Shown here: in pieces, positions 44,731-54,543 of the stretch
Layout of the letters: every line of letters begins with the position of its first letter
Numbering within the stretch: position 1 is the first letter of the stretch
NCBI RefSeq assembly: GCF_014333525.1
Contig: NZ_JACSCX010000006.1
Coordinates: 221,931 to 285,930 of the forward strand
DNA from: Hymenobacter puniceus
Lineage (GTDB): Bacteria > Bacteroidota > Bacteroidia > Cytophagales > Hymenobacteraceae
Reading direction: 5' to 3'
DNA: 64,000 nucleotides
The notes under the pieces: model-generated
The model's database searches: none
What the model saw: only the letters and a program-made list of their open reading frames with translations
What the model was told of the DNA's origin: nothing
Program-made: the position numbers and the translations under genes

Positions 44731-45106
44731 TGGACAAGTGTGTTTTGTTGCGTTTCTGTTACAAGGCACAACGCTTTAAAAAGTTTGCGCTTTTTTCATG
44801 CAGCTTTCAACCAACCTGTAATCCAACGCGTTTAAGGCCTCCCACTCTGTTTTCCGGCGCTACGTTTGCCGCCTGCACGGAGCTCACCAGATAGCCGGCA
44901 GGCCACTAAGCTCAACCGTGTACAGTGCTTGCTCATCGTTGCGGAATAACTTCGGCACGGCGCTTAGCGGGTTTCTGCATTCCCCATCTCATCAGGTGAA
45001 AAGCCAAATAAATGTATTTTTAATCCTCTACCCGATACCAGGCAACCGTTGCGGCGACGGCGCCATCTTTCCGGCCAGATGTTCCACTTATAGCTCTCTG
45101 ATCGGC
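44731..45106. other. Spacer between katG and the head-GIN gene, no gene seen
   Basis: 376 bp between divergent genes. A TACGTTTG -7-like box (44861-44868) is visible on the plus strand. An open frame starting at 44918 with GTG runs into the head-GIN gene, but the first 63 codons look like leader sequence rather than protein. I see no RNA gene or repeat. Confidence 0.4.
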
Positions 45107-45820
45107 ATGAAAAAGCTCCATTACTTTTCCCTGACACTGCTGTTGGCGCTTCTGCTACCTGCCCTGCTGCTGGCCGCGCCCAGCCGCGAAGTACGCTCTG
45201 TAGCCGCCTTCACCCGGCTTGGCTTATCTAATTCGGCGCGGGTAGTATTGCGCCAGGGCAGCCCGCAGCGCGTAGAGGTGGAAGCCGTTGCCGCCGATTT
45301 GCCCCGTATCGAAACAGTGGTGGAAGATGGCCAGCTGCGCATCAGAACCAAGCAGCAAAACGGCAAGGTGTGGTCCAATGATAATCTTGAAGGCGCAGTG
45401 ACGGTATACGTGACCATGCCGGACATCACAGAGCTCGGCGTAAGTGGCTCCGGCCAGATCAAAGCCGAGGAGCCCGTCAAGGCCACGCGGCTGTCGTTGG
45501 CAGTTAGCGGCTCCGGCAAGATTCTACTGCCCCAGCTCACGGCCAATGAGTTGAAATCGGCTGTTTCGGGCTCGGGTGAAATTCTGGTAGCCGGTGTCTG
45601 CCCGCAGCATGAGGCCCGCATCAGCGGCTCCGGCAACGTGCGCGCCTCTGAGCTGCGCACCGAAGCCAGCGCCATCCGCATTAGTGGCTCCGGCTCCGGC
45701 CGCCTCTACGCCAGCCGCACGCTGGAGGCCAGCATTGCCGGCTCCGGCGACGTATATGTGCGGGGCGGGGCCACCGTCAGCAGTAAGATTGCCGGTTCCG
45801 GCCGGGTGCGCAAAGAGTAG
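45107..45820 (+). CDS. Head-GIN domain (DUF2807) exported protein
   Basis: 237 aa from the ATG at 45107. The signal peptide is followed by REVRSVAAFTRLGLSNSARV with VLRQGSPQRVEVEAVAADLP, the start of the DUF2807 putative auto-adhesin fold. Repeats of the form G-S-G follow (ELGVSGSGQIKAE, LAVSGSGKILLP, SAVSGSGEILVA, RISGSGNVRASE, SIAGSGDVYVR), building a right-handed beta-helix. The domain is widespread in Bacteroidota and its function is unproven. Confidence 0.95.
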   Translation: MKKLHYFSLTLLLALLLPALLLAAPSREVRSVAAFTRLGLSNSARVVLRQGSPQRVEVEAVAADLPRIETVVEDGQLRIRTKQQNGKVWSNDNLEGAVTVYVTMPDITELGVSGSGQIKAEEPVKATRLSLAVSGSGKILLPQLTANELKSAVSGSGEILVAGVCPQHEARISGSGNVRASELRTEASAIRISGSGSGRLYASRTLEASIAGSGDVYVRGGATVSSKIAGSGRVRKE

Positions 45821-45841
45821 GCTCCTATCCTCCTAACCAAG

Positions 45842-45905
45842 CGGGGCCGACTGCCGGACGCCGGGAAAATACCCCTGACGTCTGGCGGCCGGCCCCGTTT
45901 TTTGC
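45842..45905. terminator. Terminator-like structure between convergent genes
   Basis: GCGGGGCCG pairs with CGGCCCCG before TTTTTT. An inner stem GCCGGACG/CGTCTGGC pairs with one wobble. It lies beyond the head-GIN stop and can also serve the PA14 gene. Confidence 0.75.
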
Positions 45906-45920
45906 GAAGGTATCTGCTTG

Positions 45921-47681
45921 TTATTCCACTACCACTCTGTGCGTGGCGGCACCCTTTTCGGTGGTAAGGCGCACCACGTACACACCGGCAGCCAGGCCAG
46001 GCAGCTGCAGCTGCAGCTGCTGCTCGGCCGCAACCAGCAAGCTGGTCTGGTAGCACAGGCGCCCCTGCATATCCAGCAGCTGCAGCGTGCCTGGCCCTGG
46101 CTGTTGCTGTCCTATATGCACCCCAAAGCTGCCTTTGTTGGGGTTAGGTGCCACTTGCAAACTCACCTGCCGGGCAGCCGTCCGTACGCGCAATGGCCTG
46201 CCACTGCCGCCCGAGCAGAAAATACCGGACGGCATCACGCGCCGCGTAGGGGCATCGGGGCCTTCATACTCCAGCACCAGCTTGTTGCGGCCGCCGTTTT
46301 CGCCGAAGTGAATCTGCAGATCGTGCTGGCCTGCAAACAACGGCAGCGTAACGGCCACCGTGGAGTCAGCGTGCAGTCCGCCGTTGTTGATAGTGGCCAA
46401 GCTGCTGGGAGGCCCGGGCACCAGGGCAGCATTATCAAGCCACAGCCAGGACCCATCGTCGGAGCGCAGGTAAAGCGTGTAAATACCAGCCGTGTTGATG
46501 GTGAAGCTGCCCCGCAACCGGGCACTGTACTCGTTGGCATCCTGGGTGGTGCCGCTGGCAGCCGCAGTCAGGTCGCCCCAGCTGGCGTCAGTGTCGTAAT
46601 TAAGCTGGCTTTCCAGGCGCACCAGCCTGGGTTGGTTAACGGTGAAATACGCTGGATCATCTCTGAAATATCCGGGGTAATATTCAGCGTACAGGCCTTG
46701 TGTCGGTGGGCCCCGGTCGGGGCGAGGACTGATGCAACTGGCAGTGGGCGTTAAGGCGGCCACAAATGTATAGGCCTGCCGAAACAGCGTGGCGCCCTGG
46801 CTGCTAATCACCAGAATATTGGGCTGGTAGAGGCCGCTGGGCACATTCACCCCAAACGTAATCTGGCCAGTGGTGGGGTTTACTTCGATACCAGTCGGTA
46901 AGCTAGCACGATTGGCCAGCAGAAACTGAGGTGGGCCACCAACCACCGCCACCGTCGGCACCGACGACACAGTGCCAGTGCCCACTGCTACTGTTTGATT
47001 AGCGGACGGATACACCAGATTAGCTGGCAAAATGCGTACTGGTTGCGTAGCAGTGCAAAACACGCTGGCCGGTACCACCTGCCGTGTGGGAGAGTCAGGC
47101 CCCTGGTACTCCAGCACCAGGGTATTGTCGCTGCCCATTTCACCGTAGTGCAGCAGCACATTGTGCAGGCCCGCTACCAGATACACGCTGGCCTGCTGCG
47201 CAACTGAGGCAGAGTGCAAGCCCCCGTTGGCAATGGTGGCTTGCCCCGAAACGGCCGGACTAGCCAAGGCTTCGTTATCGAGCCAGAAATACGCCGCATC
47301 GTCGGAGTACAGATAAAACGTGTACATGCCCGCTGTGGTAATGGCTAAGCTGCCACGCTGGCGCAGGCTGAAGCCATCTGGATTGGCCAGGGTGTTGGCA
47401 GCCACAGTTGTCAGGTCGCCAAAACCGCCGTTTAGGAAATTTGCCTGCGCGTCGATCCGGACGAGCCCAGGAGTGCGGCTGGTGAAAAAGCGCTGGTCGT
47501 CGTCGAAATAGCCGCTGTAATATTCGGCGTAGAGACCGGTGCCAGCCGGACTGCCGCCCGGGTTTTGGCCGCCACAGCCACTTGGCTGGGCCAGTGCCTC
47601 CAGGCCACTGCTCAGCAGTAGCCACATCAGCAGCAAACGGACACTACCAAACAGAGGCGGAATTGTAGAGCTTGTTTTCAT
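45921..47681 (-). CDS. PA14-domain protein with T9SS sorting signal
   Basis: 586 aa. A signal peptide is followed by two PA14-type repeats. They start at about 48 (GTGLYAEYYSGYFDDDQRFF) and about 325 (TQGLYAEYYPGYFRDDPAYF). Both contain the LYxRSDDGSWLWLDN-like strand (FYLYSDDAAYFWLDN in the first). A putative Ig-like segment lies between them. The C-terminus (about 510-586, VSLQVAPNPNKGSFGVHIG then GVYVVRLTTEKG) is a type A T9SS sorting domain. It is therefore secreted to the surface, where PA14 domains often bind carbohydrates. Confidence 0.92.
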   Translation of the reverse strand: MKTSSTIPPLFGSVRLLLMWLLLSSGLEALAQPSGCGGQNPGGSPAGTGLYAEYYSGYFDDDQRFFTSRTPGLVRIDAQANFLNGGFGDLTTVAANTLANPDGFSLRQRGSLAITTAGMYTFYLYSDDAAYFWLDNEALASPAVSGQATIANGGLHSASVAQQASVYLVAGLHNVLLHYGEMGSDNTLVLEYQGPDSPTRQVVPASVFCTATQPVRILPANLVYPSANQTVAVGTGTVSSVPTVAVVGGPPQFLLANRASLPTGIEVNPTTGQITFGVNVPSGLYQPNILVISSQGATLFRQAYTFVAALTPTASCISPRPDRGPPTQGLYAEYYPGYFRDDPAYFTVNQPRLVRLESQLNYDTDASWGDLTAAASGTTQDANEYSARLRGSFTINTAGIYTLYLRSDDGSWLWLDNAALVPGPPSSLATINNGGLHADSTVAVTLPLFAGQHDLQIHFGENGGRNKLVLEYEGPDAPTRRVMPSGIFCSGGSGRPLRVRTAARQVSLQVAPNPNKGSFGVHIGQQQPGPGTLQLLDMQGRLCYQTSLLVAAEQQLQLQLPGLAAGVYVVRLTTEKGAATHRVVVE

Positions 47682-47946
47682 GGTTGTTGGCGCATAACGG
47701 TGGCAGGAAACAGCAACTGCTTTAATGAATATAATAGATAATTAATTAAATTGCAACATTTCAATTTTATTTTGCATTATATAGAAGACACTATTTATAC
47801 AATTCCTCAATCCTTTCATTATCAGGGCTGCTGGCGGGGCATCATTTGCCAACTCCTATCTTGGTGTGCCTTGTATCTACTCACCTGAAAGCGCTTATTT
47901 GCACTAGCGCACCGCCTTGCAGCGTGGTGCACTCCAGTCTCTTCTT

Positions 47947-49095
47947 ATGGCGCACCACGCTACTCCCCTACCTGCCTGCGCAAACTGCAGCTACTTGTTT
48001 CTGCCCGAAGCACCTGCGGCGTTCTGTCCGCGTTGCGGCCAGCAAAACCACGAAGTCAACATCTCTTTCGACCATTTAGTGGAGGAAACCCTAGAAGGCC
48101 TGTTTCACTTCGATGGCAAGGTGTTCCGTACGGCAGGGCTGCTGCTGTTCCGGCCGGGCGTGCTCACCCGGCGTTTTCTGGAAGGCCGGCGCGTGCCCTA
48201 CGTGCCGCCGGTGCGGCTGTATGTGTTTCTAAGCTTTGTGTTTTTTCTGCTTTTGTCGTCGGTTACCAAACCCAAGCACGGCAGTGAGCGGCCGGTGCAG
48301 CTATTTACCCGGGAAGCCGCCAGCCTGACTGAAAGCGCCAACGATACTGCCCGGCAGCAGGAGCAGCAACTGCTGCGTGCCATTGCACAAGCCAGCACAC
48401 CCGCCCGCCGCGACAGTCTGCGACGCATCCTGGCCGACTCCGTGCGCCAGCGCCAGCAGGCGGGTCGGCGGCCGCTGCTGGCGTACTCGCTCACCAACCC
48501 CAGCCAAGACTTTGAAGCCCGCAAAAGCCCTGACAGTAACTTCAACCTTTCGGTAATGGGTATCAAACTCAAGGATGAAGAGTTGGAGAAGCTGCCATCA
48601 GACATCACCCAGGCACAAACAGACTCGGTATTGCGCAGTAACGGCGCCACGCCCAGCTTTTGGAACCGGCTGGGCGTGAAACGGGCCGTGCGCTGGCACC
48701 ATGTCACGAGTGCCGAGGCTATGCACCAGATTCTGCGGGGATTGTCGCTGCTGATTTTTCTGATTATGCCGCTGGCGGCGCTGCTACTAAAAGGAACCTA
48801 TTTCCGGCAACACCGCCACTACATCAGCCACCTCATTTTCACGGTGCACGTGCACTGCTTTCTGTTTGTATTCTTCGCGGTAGCCTTGCTGCTCAGCCAG
48901 CTCAGCTTTATGGCCTGGGCCGATGATTTTATGCTGCTGGTGCCAGGCGTATACTTCGTGGTGGCGCTCCGCAATTTCTATCAGCAGAGCTGGCTCAAAA
49001 CAGCCGTTAAGTCTGTAGCACTGGGTATCAGCTACGGCATCACGCTGGGACTTGCCCTGATGCTGGTTGCGCTGGGCGGCCTGATTCTATTCTAG
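47947..49095 (+). CDS. DUF3667 membrane protein with zinc-ribbon start
   Basis: 382 aa from the ATG at 47947. The N-terminus carries CANCSYLFLPEAPAAFCPRC (CxxC...CxxC), then GQQNHEVNISFDHLVEETLE. GLFHFDGKVFRTAGLLLFRP and GVLTRRFLEGRRVPYVPPVR are the DUF3667 signature. The first membrane helix is in LYVFLSFVFFLLLSSV. A soluble insert rich in Arg/Gln follows, then about four membrane helices in the last third. Function unknown. It is transcribed from an AT-rich spacer. Confidence 0.93.
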   Translation: MAHHATPLPACANCSYLFLPEAPAAFCPRCGQQNHEVNISFDHLVEETLEGLFHFDGKVFRTAGLLLFRPGVLTRRFLEGRRVPYVPPVRLYVFLSFVFFLLLSSVTKPKHGSERPVQLFTREAASLTESANDTARQQEQQLLRAIAQASTPARRDSLRRILADSVRQRQQAGRRPLLAYSLTNPSQDFEARKSPDSNFNLSVMGIKLKDEELEKLPSDITQAQTDSVLRSNGATPSFWNRLGVKRAVRWHHVTSAEAMHQILRGLSLLIFLIMPLAALLLKGTYFRQHRHYISHLIFTVHVHCFLFVFFAVALLLSQLSFMAWADDFMLLVPGVYFVVALRNFYQQSWLKTAVKSVALGISYGITLGLALMLVALGGLILF

Positions 49096-49165
49096 CGGAC
49101 TTGTAGCAGTGGCCTGCTGCTATCTGGCAGGCCCATTAGCGCCCCACTCTCAACTTGATACCTGG

Positions 49166-49732
49166 CTACCAGTCGAAGAGGCCGCGGCGGCCAGAACCGC
49201 GGGACTTGTCTTTGGTTTTCTGCTTGTCTTTGCCCCCGCCAAACACGCCGTCGAGCAGGCCCGTCTTTTTCTCTTTAATCAGGATGTAGCGCACAGAAAA
49301 TGCGGTAGGAAAACGTGCCCAGTCATCAGAGCCAAACTCGATGCTAGGCTTGAAATCCGCAGAAATAACCAGGCGTGTCAGAGCCACTTTGTATTCCACG
49401 CCCACAATACCGTCGAGGCCGCCAAACGTGCCGGTATCCTTGTGGTTGCCGAGGTGGCCGCCAGCACCCAGATAATAATTGAGGCTAGGACCCAGAATAC
49501 CGAAGTGACGCTCAGCCAGCACTGTAGCGCTTACTTCGCGGGTACCAGCCAGCGCCAGGCCTTCCAGCGTAGCGCCCGGCAGAAACTTTTGCTGCACCGT
49601 AAGGCCGTACTGGCCGGGGCTCAGGCGCAGGCCAGCGGCCGTACGGTATTTCTGGGCGGTAGCCGGGCAGGCAGCCAGCAGGCTCAGTACCAGCAAGGGC
49701 AGCAGGCAGCGGCGACGAAAGCAAAACAGCAT
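49166..49732 (-). CDS. Outer-membrane-type exported protein
   Basis: 188 aa from the ATG at 49730-49732; an upstream in-frame ATG (49753) is possible. The signal peptide ends CPATAQ. The mature protein alternates beta strands typical of small barrels (QYGLTVQQKFLPGATLEGLA, LAERHFGILGPSLNYYLGAG, DGIVGVEYKVALTRLVISAD, FPTAFSVRYILI). It ends with a basic Gly/Lys-rich tail (KKTGLLDGVFGGGKDKQKTK). No family name can be given. Confidence 0.75.
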   Translation of the reverse strand: MLFCFRRRCLLPLLVLSLLAACPATAQKYRTAAGLRLSPGQYGLTVQQKFLPGATLEGLALAGTREVSATVLAERHFGILGPSLNYYLGAGGHLGNHKDTGTFGGLDGIVGVEYKVALTRLVISADFKPSIEFGSDDWARFPTAFSVRYILIKEKKTGLLDGVFGGGKDKQKTKDKSRGSGRRGLFDW

Positions 49733-49891
49733 AATCTTATAACAAAGCGACACGAACGGAGCCTGCGCGGAGGCGTATGAACGCGCAAGCTCCCTGCAAA
49801 GTACGAGCCACGGAAGCTAATTTGCCGGGCTGCCGTGGCTGCCCGGCGTACATTGCCGTATTTTTAAGGCCAACTCATTCGTTTTCTGTCC

Positions 49892-50839
49892 GTGTACATT
49901 CACCAGGTGGCATCCTATCTGCCAGAGCAAGTCGTTACCAACGAGCATTTTACTAATCTCAACGGCCTCTCTGCCGACTGGATCATCGAGCGTACCGGCA
50001 TTCGGGAACGGCGCAAGGCCGGCCCCGGCGAAAACACCAATACCATGGCCATCGAGGCCACCCGGCGGGTACTGGCCCAGTCCCCGGCCTTCCCGGTCGC
50101 CAACCTCGACCTCATTGTGGGCGCCACCTATACCCCGCACGACACCATCTACACGCTGGCCCACGCCGTACAGCGCGACCTGGGCATCAACGATATTCCG
50201 GTAGTGAGCATTTCGTCGGCTTGCTCGTCGCTGCTCAACGCCATTGAAATTGTGGAAGGCTATTTTGCCATGGGCAAAGCCAGCCGCGCCGTGGTGGTGG
50301 TAAGTGAGCACAACACGGCCTACAACAACGAGAGCGACACTGTAGCCGGCCATCTCTGGGGCGACGGCGCCTCGGCGCTGCTGCTCACCAAAGAGCGCCT
50401 CGCCCCCACCGATTTGCGCGTAGTGGAAGTACTGACCGGCGGCGCCGCCGTAGCCGGCAAGGCCGACGAAGCCGTGACGCTGAAGCCGGTGGAGCGCGGC
50501 ATTGTGATGCCCCACGGCCGCGACGTTTTCACGTACGCTTGCCAGTACATGGCCCGCGTGACCCGCCAGCTGCTGGAGCGCCAGCACCTCGGCCTCGACA
50601 GCCTCAACTACCTGATTCCGCACCAGGCCAACCTGCGCATCACCAAAAATGTGCTGCAGCAGCTGGGGTTGCCGCCGGAGCGGGCCGTTTCCAACATCGA
50701 GCGCCTGGGCAACACGGGCTGCGCCGGGGCAGCCATCGGCCTCGGCGATACGTGGCCCAAACTACAGCCCGGCCACCGGGTGATTATTACTGTGTTCGGG
50801 GGCGGCTACTCCTACGGGGCCATGCTGCTGGAGCGATAG
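49892..50839 (+). CDS. fabH: 3-oxoacyl-ACP synthase III (FabH)
   Basis: 315 aa from a GTG start at 49892. The catalytic triad is visible: Cys111 in VSISSACSSLLNAIE, His244 in YLIPHQANLRI and Asn274 in ERLGNTGCAGA. The residues around Asn274 (GNTGCAG) differ from the usual GNTSAAS of housekeeping FabH. WGDGASALLLTKE and the final FGGGYSYGAMLLER fit the family. It condenses acetyl-CoA or branched acyl-CoA with malonyl-ACP to start fatty-acid synthesis, or a related chain. It is not in a fab cluster, so a specialised KAS III role is possible. Confidence 0.93.
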   Translation: MYIHQVASYLPEQVVTNEHFTNLNGLSADWIIERTGIRERRKAGPGENTNTMAIEATRRVLAQSPAFPVANLDLIVGATYTPHDTIYTLAHAVQRDLGINDIPVVSISSACSSLLNAIEIVEGYFAMGKASRAVVVVSEHNTAYNNESDTVAGHLWGDGASALLLTKERLAPTDLRVVEVLTGGAAVAGKADEAVTLKPVERGIVMPHGRDVFTYACQYMARVTRQLLERQHLGLDSLNYLIPHQANLRITKNVLQQLGLPPERAVSNIERLGNTGCAGAAIGLGDTWPKLQPGHRVIITVFGGGYSYGAMLLER

Positions 50840-50870
50840 GTAATTGCTTTTCACCAGCCTGATTCTTACA

Positions 50871-51482
50871 ATGCTGCCGCGCCTCTCCTTACTTGCGCTG
50901 GGCCTGCTGGCTGCCAACAGCCTAGCCGCGCAGCCGCTTCCTTCTTCGAAGTATACTGTCTTCCAGGACCAGCGCACCACGCTGGACAGGCGCGGTATGC
51001 GGGTATTAGGTGGTTGGGCCCTGAGCAATGTGGGTCTGAGCGGAGCGCGCTACTTTGCTACTGAAGGCCACGAGAAATATTTCCACCAAATGAATGTAGG
51101 CTGGGGCGTGGTGAACCTGGCGCTGGCGGGCACCACGCTGCTTGCTGGCCGCCGCCCAACCGACACCCCCGACCGGCCCACACTGGTGCGCACCCAGCTG
51201 CGCACTGAAAACCTCTACCTCTTCAATGCCGGCCTTGATGTAGCCTACCTGGCAACCGGCCTGTACCTGCGGGAACGGGCCACCTCGCGCCCCACTGTTC
51301 GCCGCCAGCAGCAACTGCGCGGCTATGGCCAGTCGTTGCTGCTGCAAGGCGGCTTCCTGCTGGCTTTTGATGGGCTGATGTTTGCGGCCCACCACCGCCA
51401 TGCGTCCGGGCAGCTCTACCCGCTCTTAAGCGGGCTGCAGGTGGGGCCGGGCACCGTGGCTGTCACGCTGCCCATCCGTTGA
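50871..51482 (+). CDS. Hypothetical exported/membrane protein
   Basis: 203 aa from the ATG at 50871. The signal peptide ends NSLAAQPL. The mature part has several hydrophobic stretches: GGWALSNVGLSGARYF, GWGVVNLALAGTTLL, LYLFNAGLDVAYLATGLYL and LLLQGGFLLAFDGLMFAAHH. The family is not recognised. About four membrane segments are likely. It follows fabH by 31 bp and may be in its transcript. Confidence 0.7.
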   Translation: MLPRLSLLALGLLAANSLAAQPLPSSKYTVFQDQRTTLDRRGMRVLGGWALSNVGLSGARYFATEGHEKYFHQMNVGWGVVNLALAGTTLLAGRRPTDTPDRPTLVRTQLRTENLYLFNAGLDVAYLATGLYLRERATSRPTVRRQQQLRGYGQSLLLQGGFLLAFDGLMFAAHHRHASGQLYPLLSGLQVGPGTVAVTLPIR

Positions 51483-51498
51483 CGTTGAATTTGCGCCT

Positions 51499-53583
51499 CT
51501 ATTCGCTGGTTTTCACAAATGGCAGCGCGCCAGAGCGGCTCTCGGTATCAAGAAAGCGTAACACGTACCAGCCCGCTTTCAGGTTATCGGTAGGCACCCG
51601 TAGCAGATTTAGCCCCGGCTGATACTCCAAAAACGCAGTAGAAACCCGTCGCCCGATACCATCAAATAGTTCGGCCCGCACGCGCCCGTTGGCAGTAGCC
51701 GGGTATTGAAGCAGGAGTGGCCGGCCCGCTGTCGGGTTCGGGAACAAGGCAGGCTGACTGGCAAGTGCCGCATCGGCAGTGGCCAGCACAGGAGCGGTGG
51801 CATCAAGGCTACCATCGGGGCGGCGTAGGCGCAGGCGGTAGTAGAACAGGCCAGGCTGGGGCGGCGTATCGAGGTAGGTGTAAGGAGTTGAGGCCGCTAC
51901 ACTTGCCAGCGTCTGCCAGGTGGTGGTGTCGGTGCCCCGGGCGCGCTGCACTTCAAAGCCGCTCAGGAAACATTCGGTGCGAGTAGCCCAGCTCAGTTGA
52001 ATGCCGGTAGGTGCTGGTGCCGCCGCAAAAGCCGTAAGCGGGGCCGGCAACATAGCCGCCGGGCCACAGCCCTGCGTAGCAAAGCTGCGGGTACGCAGCA
52101 CCAGCCGGGCGCCCGAAACGTCATCGGCAGCAATAGAACGGGTGTTCTGGCCACGCGCAACCGCAAAGTGCATAACGGCCCGCGTCAGAATCACGTGCGA
52201 CAGTTGCTGCGCATGGCCCAACTCGTGCACTGCCACCGACTCAAAATCCAGCTGCTGGCCCACTGCCGGGGCTGGCCCAAACTGCCAGTTGGTAGCATTA
52301 TCAAACTGCATATCAATCTCCTGCACGTAGAACACCAGCTGCCCATCGGGCCGAAAGCAGCCCCGGTAGTAGCTGGTAGTCCGGCCCAGCACGTTCACCG
52401 GCAACTCGTTATCCTGGTCGAAGCCAATGCTGTTCTCGCCATCTTCAGCCGCCCCGCGGCTGGTACGCAGCGGCGCGTCGGTATCCCAGTTGATACCGGT
52501 TTGGCAGCGCCAGGTAGCCAGCGCCCGGTTCCAGGCCGCCACGGCCGCCGTGTTAGCCGCAAAAGAAGTTTCAAACCGGAAGCTGTAGCCGCCACGGCCG
52601 TTCTGGCTGATATGGTTGGGGCGCACCAGCTGGTTGCCCGACGTGCTCTGCACGTTGCTCACGGCGTAGGGCACTGTCAGCGACGTGGCGCTGGTGGCCT
52701 GCAGCTGATCGTTGGTGGTGATGCGCACCGGGCCGCTGCCAGCCGGGGCGGCAGGTTGCCCCAGCGACGGTACCCGCACTACAATGCGCGTATCGGTCCA
52801 GCTCACGTAGTCTGCATCCTGAGGCTTCACCAGCGAGGTACCCCCATTATCAGCGTTGCGAAACTCCACAAAGCCATTGCCGCGCGACGCGCCAAACCCC
52901 GACCCTACCAACGTGAGTGTCGCCCCCATCCCGGCCGGCACTATAGTCGGGCTCAAGCTACTGATAACCGGCGCCTGCCCACGCGCCAGCATCGGCGCTG
53001 CCAGCTGCTGCTTTGCAGCCACCAAGGCAGGGTTGGGTTGCAAAAGTTGCCGGGGCTGCCCGGTAGCCGCAGTCAGCTGCAAATAAAAAGCTTCATCAAT
53101 AGCGCCAAGCGGCCGGAAAAGGTCGGATACGGTGGCAGTAGCCAGGTTGTAGGGTAGGAAGCCTTGCTGGCTTCCATACACAGCCCATGCCTCGGTCTCG
53201 GTGGCGGTACCGGCAAAAGCAGCTGGCACCAAAAATAATACGCCCTGCTCACCGGGGCGTAGCTGCAGCGTGTTGGTCAGCTGGTGGCGGTCGAGGCCTA
53301 TAGTGCCGCCTTCCGTTAGCACAGTCACTTTGCTAGGGGCCACACCCTTCAGTGCGCTGAACACGCGCAACTGATGGGCGGTGTAGATGCGGCGGTGCCC
53401 GGCGTCCCAGAAGCTGCGGGCATTCAGCACTTCGGCCTCTACTACCAGTGGCGAATCAGCAGCTCTTTCCAGTAAGCTTAACGGCTGCACCATGCAGCGG
53501 GCTTCGGTGGGCGCATCCGGCGCTTGCGCAACAGCTGAAAATGCCAGCAAAAACGCCAGCAGCAAGGGCAGAATAGGCTTCAT
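51499..53583 (-). CDS. Secreted zincin metalloprotease with IPT/TIG domain and T9SS sorting signal
   Basis: 694 aa. A signal peptide is followed by an N-terminal region containing SKVTVLTEGGTIGLDRHQLT. An IPT/TIG domain (about 205-300, PVISSLSPTIVPAGMGATLT then LVGSGFGASRGNGFVEF) follows. The protease domain has the zinc motif VAVHELGHAQQLSHV (HExxHxxxxxH). The last part has a fibronectin-type segment (GIQLSWATRTECFLSGFEVQ) and a T9SS sorting domain (ALFPNPTAGRPLLLQYPAT). It is exported to the surface by T9SS, where it probably cleaves proteins. Confidence 0.93.
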   Translation of the reverse strand: MKPILPLLLAFLLAFSAVAQAPDAPTEARCMVQPLSLLERAADSPLVVEAEVLNARSFWDAGHRRIYTAHQLRVFSALKGVAPSKVTVLTEGGTIGLDRHQLTNTLQLRPGEQGVLFLVPAAFAGTATETEAWAVYGSQQGFLPYNLATATVSDLFRPLGAIDEAFYLQLTAATGQPRQLLQPNPALVAAKQQLAAPMLARGQAPVISSLSPTIVPAGMGATLTLVGSGFGASRGNGFVEFRNADNGGTSLVKPQDADYVSWTDTRIVVRVPSLGQPAAPAGSGPVRITTNDQLQATSATSLTVPYAVSNVQSTSGNQLVRPNHISQNGRGGYSFRFETSFAANTAAVAAWNRALATWRCQTGINWDTDAPLRTSRGAAEDGENSIGFDQDNELPVNVLGRTTSYYRGCFRPDGQLVFYVQEIDMQFDNATNWQFGPAPAVGQQLDFESVAVHELGHAQQLSHVILTRAVMHFAVARGQNTRSIAADDVSGARLVLRTRSFATQGCGPAAMLPAPLTAFAAAPAPTGIQLSWATRTECFLSGFEVQRARGTDTTTWQTLASVAASTPYTYLDTPPQPGLFYYRLRLRRPDGSLDATAPVLATADAALASQPALFPNPTAGRPLLLQYPATANGRVRAELFDGIGRRVSTAFLEYQPGLNLLRVPTDNLKAGWYVLRFLDTESRSGALPFVKTSE

Positions 53584-53634
53584 GAGGCAGCGTGGTTCTG
53601 GCAGACTTTTCTGCCGGATGAATACTCCTTTTTC

Positions 53635-54543
53635 TTAAAACAAACTACCCTGCACCGCCTGCGGAAGAATGCGGGGCGCATTAACACCCATACCAGTTAA
53701 CGTATGCAAACGTCCCAGAAAATACTGCGTCCAGAGCGGCGTGTGCATTATGTCCTTCTGATGCACAAACAGATACACCGTCTGCAGGCCCTGTTGCAAC
53801 CAGCTGGCAATACGCTCGGCCCAGGCGTCGGCACGCTGATAATCGGAGCCGACCAGGCCGTGGCCGTTGAAACGGATGAAAGCCGTGGGTGTGGTCAGGC
53901 GCATGTGCAGCACGTCGCGGCGGCCTGCCACGTCACTCAGCACCAAGGTTTTGCCTAGCGCCTCCAGCATGGCCGCTACTGCCGCAAAGACTACAGCATC
54001 AGAAAACCAGGCCGGATGACGCAACTCTACGGCCAGTGGTACATCCACCGGGAAATCGAGCAGAAAACGCTCCAGCCGGCTCAAGTGCTCGGGACCAAAG
54101 GTGGGCGGCAATTGCAGAAAGCACCAGCCCAACCGGTCCTGTAGCTCCACAATGGACCGGCAAAAGGTGGTGGTCAAGTCGTCTACATTATACAAGGCCC
54201 GGTCGTGGCTGATGACCTGGGGCAGCTTGGGGCAAAAGCGGAAGCCCGGTGGCACGGCGTCGCGCCACTTGCGCACAGTTGCGGCCTCCGGGATGCGGTA
54301 GTGCGTGGTATTTAGCTCCAGGCTGTTAAACTGCCGGCCATAATAATGCAGATAGTCAGCTTCCCGGATGCCGGCCGGAAAGTAAGAGCCCAGCCACGCC
54401 TTATTGGTCCAGATAGGACAGCCAACATATAGGCCAGGGCTGTTCGTGGTTGCAGTACGGGCCAGCAGCGCGGCCGTATCGGGGTGGTCCGGTGGCAGCC
54501 GGAAATCAACGTAGCGCAGGTCTGAAAGGCGGCCAAAATCCAT
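53635..54543 (-). CDS. DUF72 domain protein
   Basis: 302 aa, cytoplasmic. LYVGCPIWTNKAWLGSYFPA and YYGRQFNSLELNTTHYRIPE are the DUF72 signature. WRDAVPPGFRFCPKLPQVIS and LGWCFLQLPPTFGPEHLSRL continue it, and VDVPLAVELRHPAWFSDAV is also conserved. The fold is a TIM barrel related to AP-endonuclease-like proteins. Function unproven. It is transcribed alone. Confidence 0.95.
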   Translation of the reverse strand: MDFGRLSDLRYVDFRLPPDHPDTAALLARTATTNSPGLYVGCPIWTNKAWLGSYFPAGIREADYLHYYGRQFNSLELNTTHYRIPEAATVRKWRDAVPPGFRFCPKLPQVISHDRALYNVDDLTTTFCRSIVELQDRLGWCFLQLPPTFGPEHLSRLERFLLDFPVDVPLAVELRHPAWFSDAVVFAAVAAMLEALGKTLVLSDVAGRRDVLHMRLTTPTAFIRFNGHGLVGSDYQRADAWAERIASWLQQGLQTVYLFVHQKDIMHTPLWTQYFLGRLHTLTGMGVNAPRILPQAVQGSLF

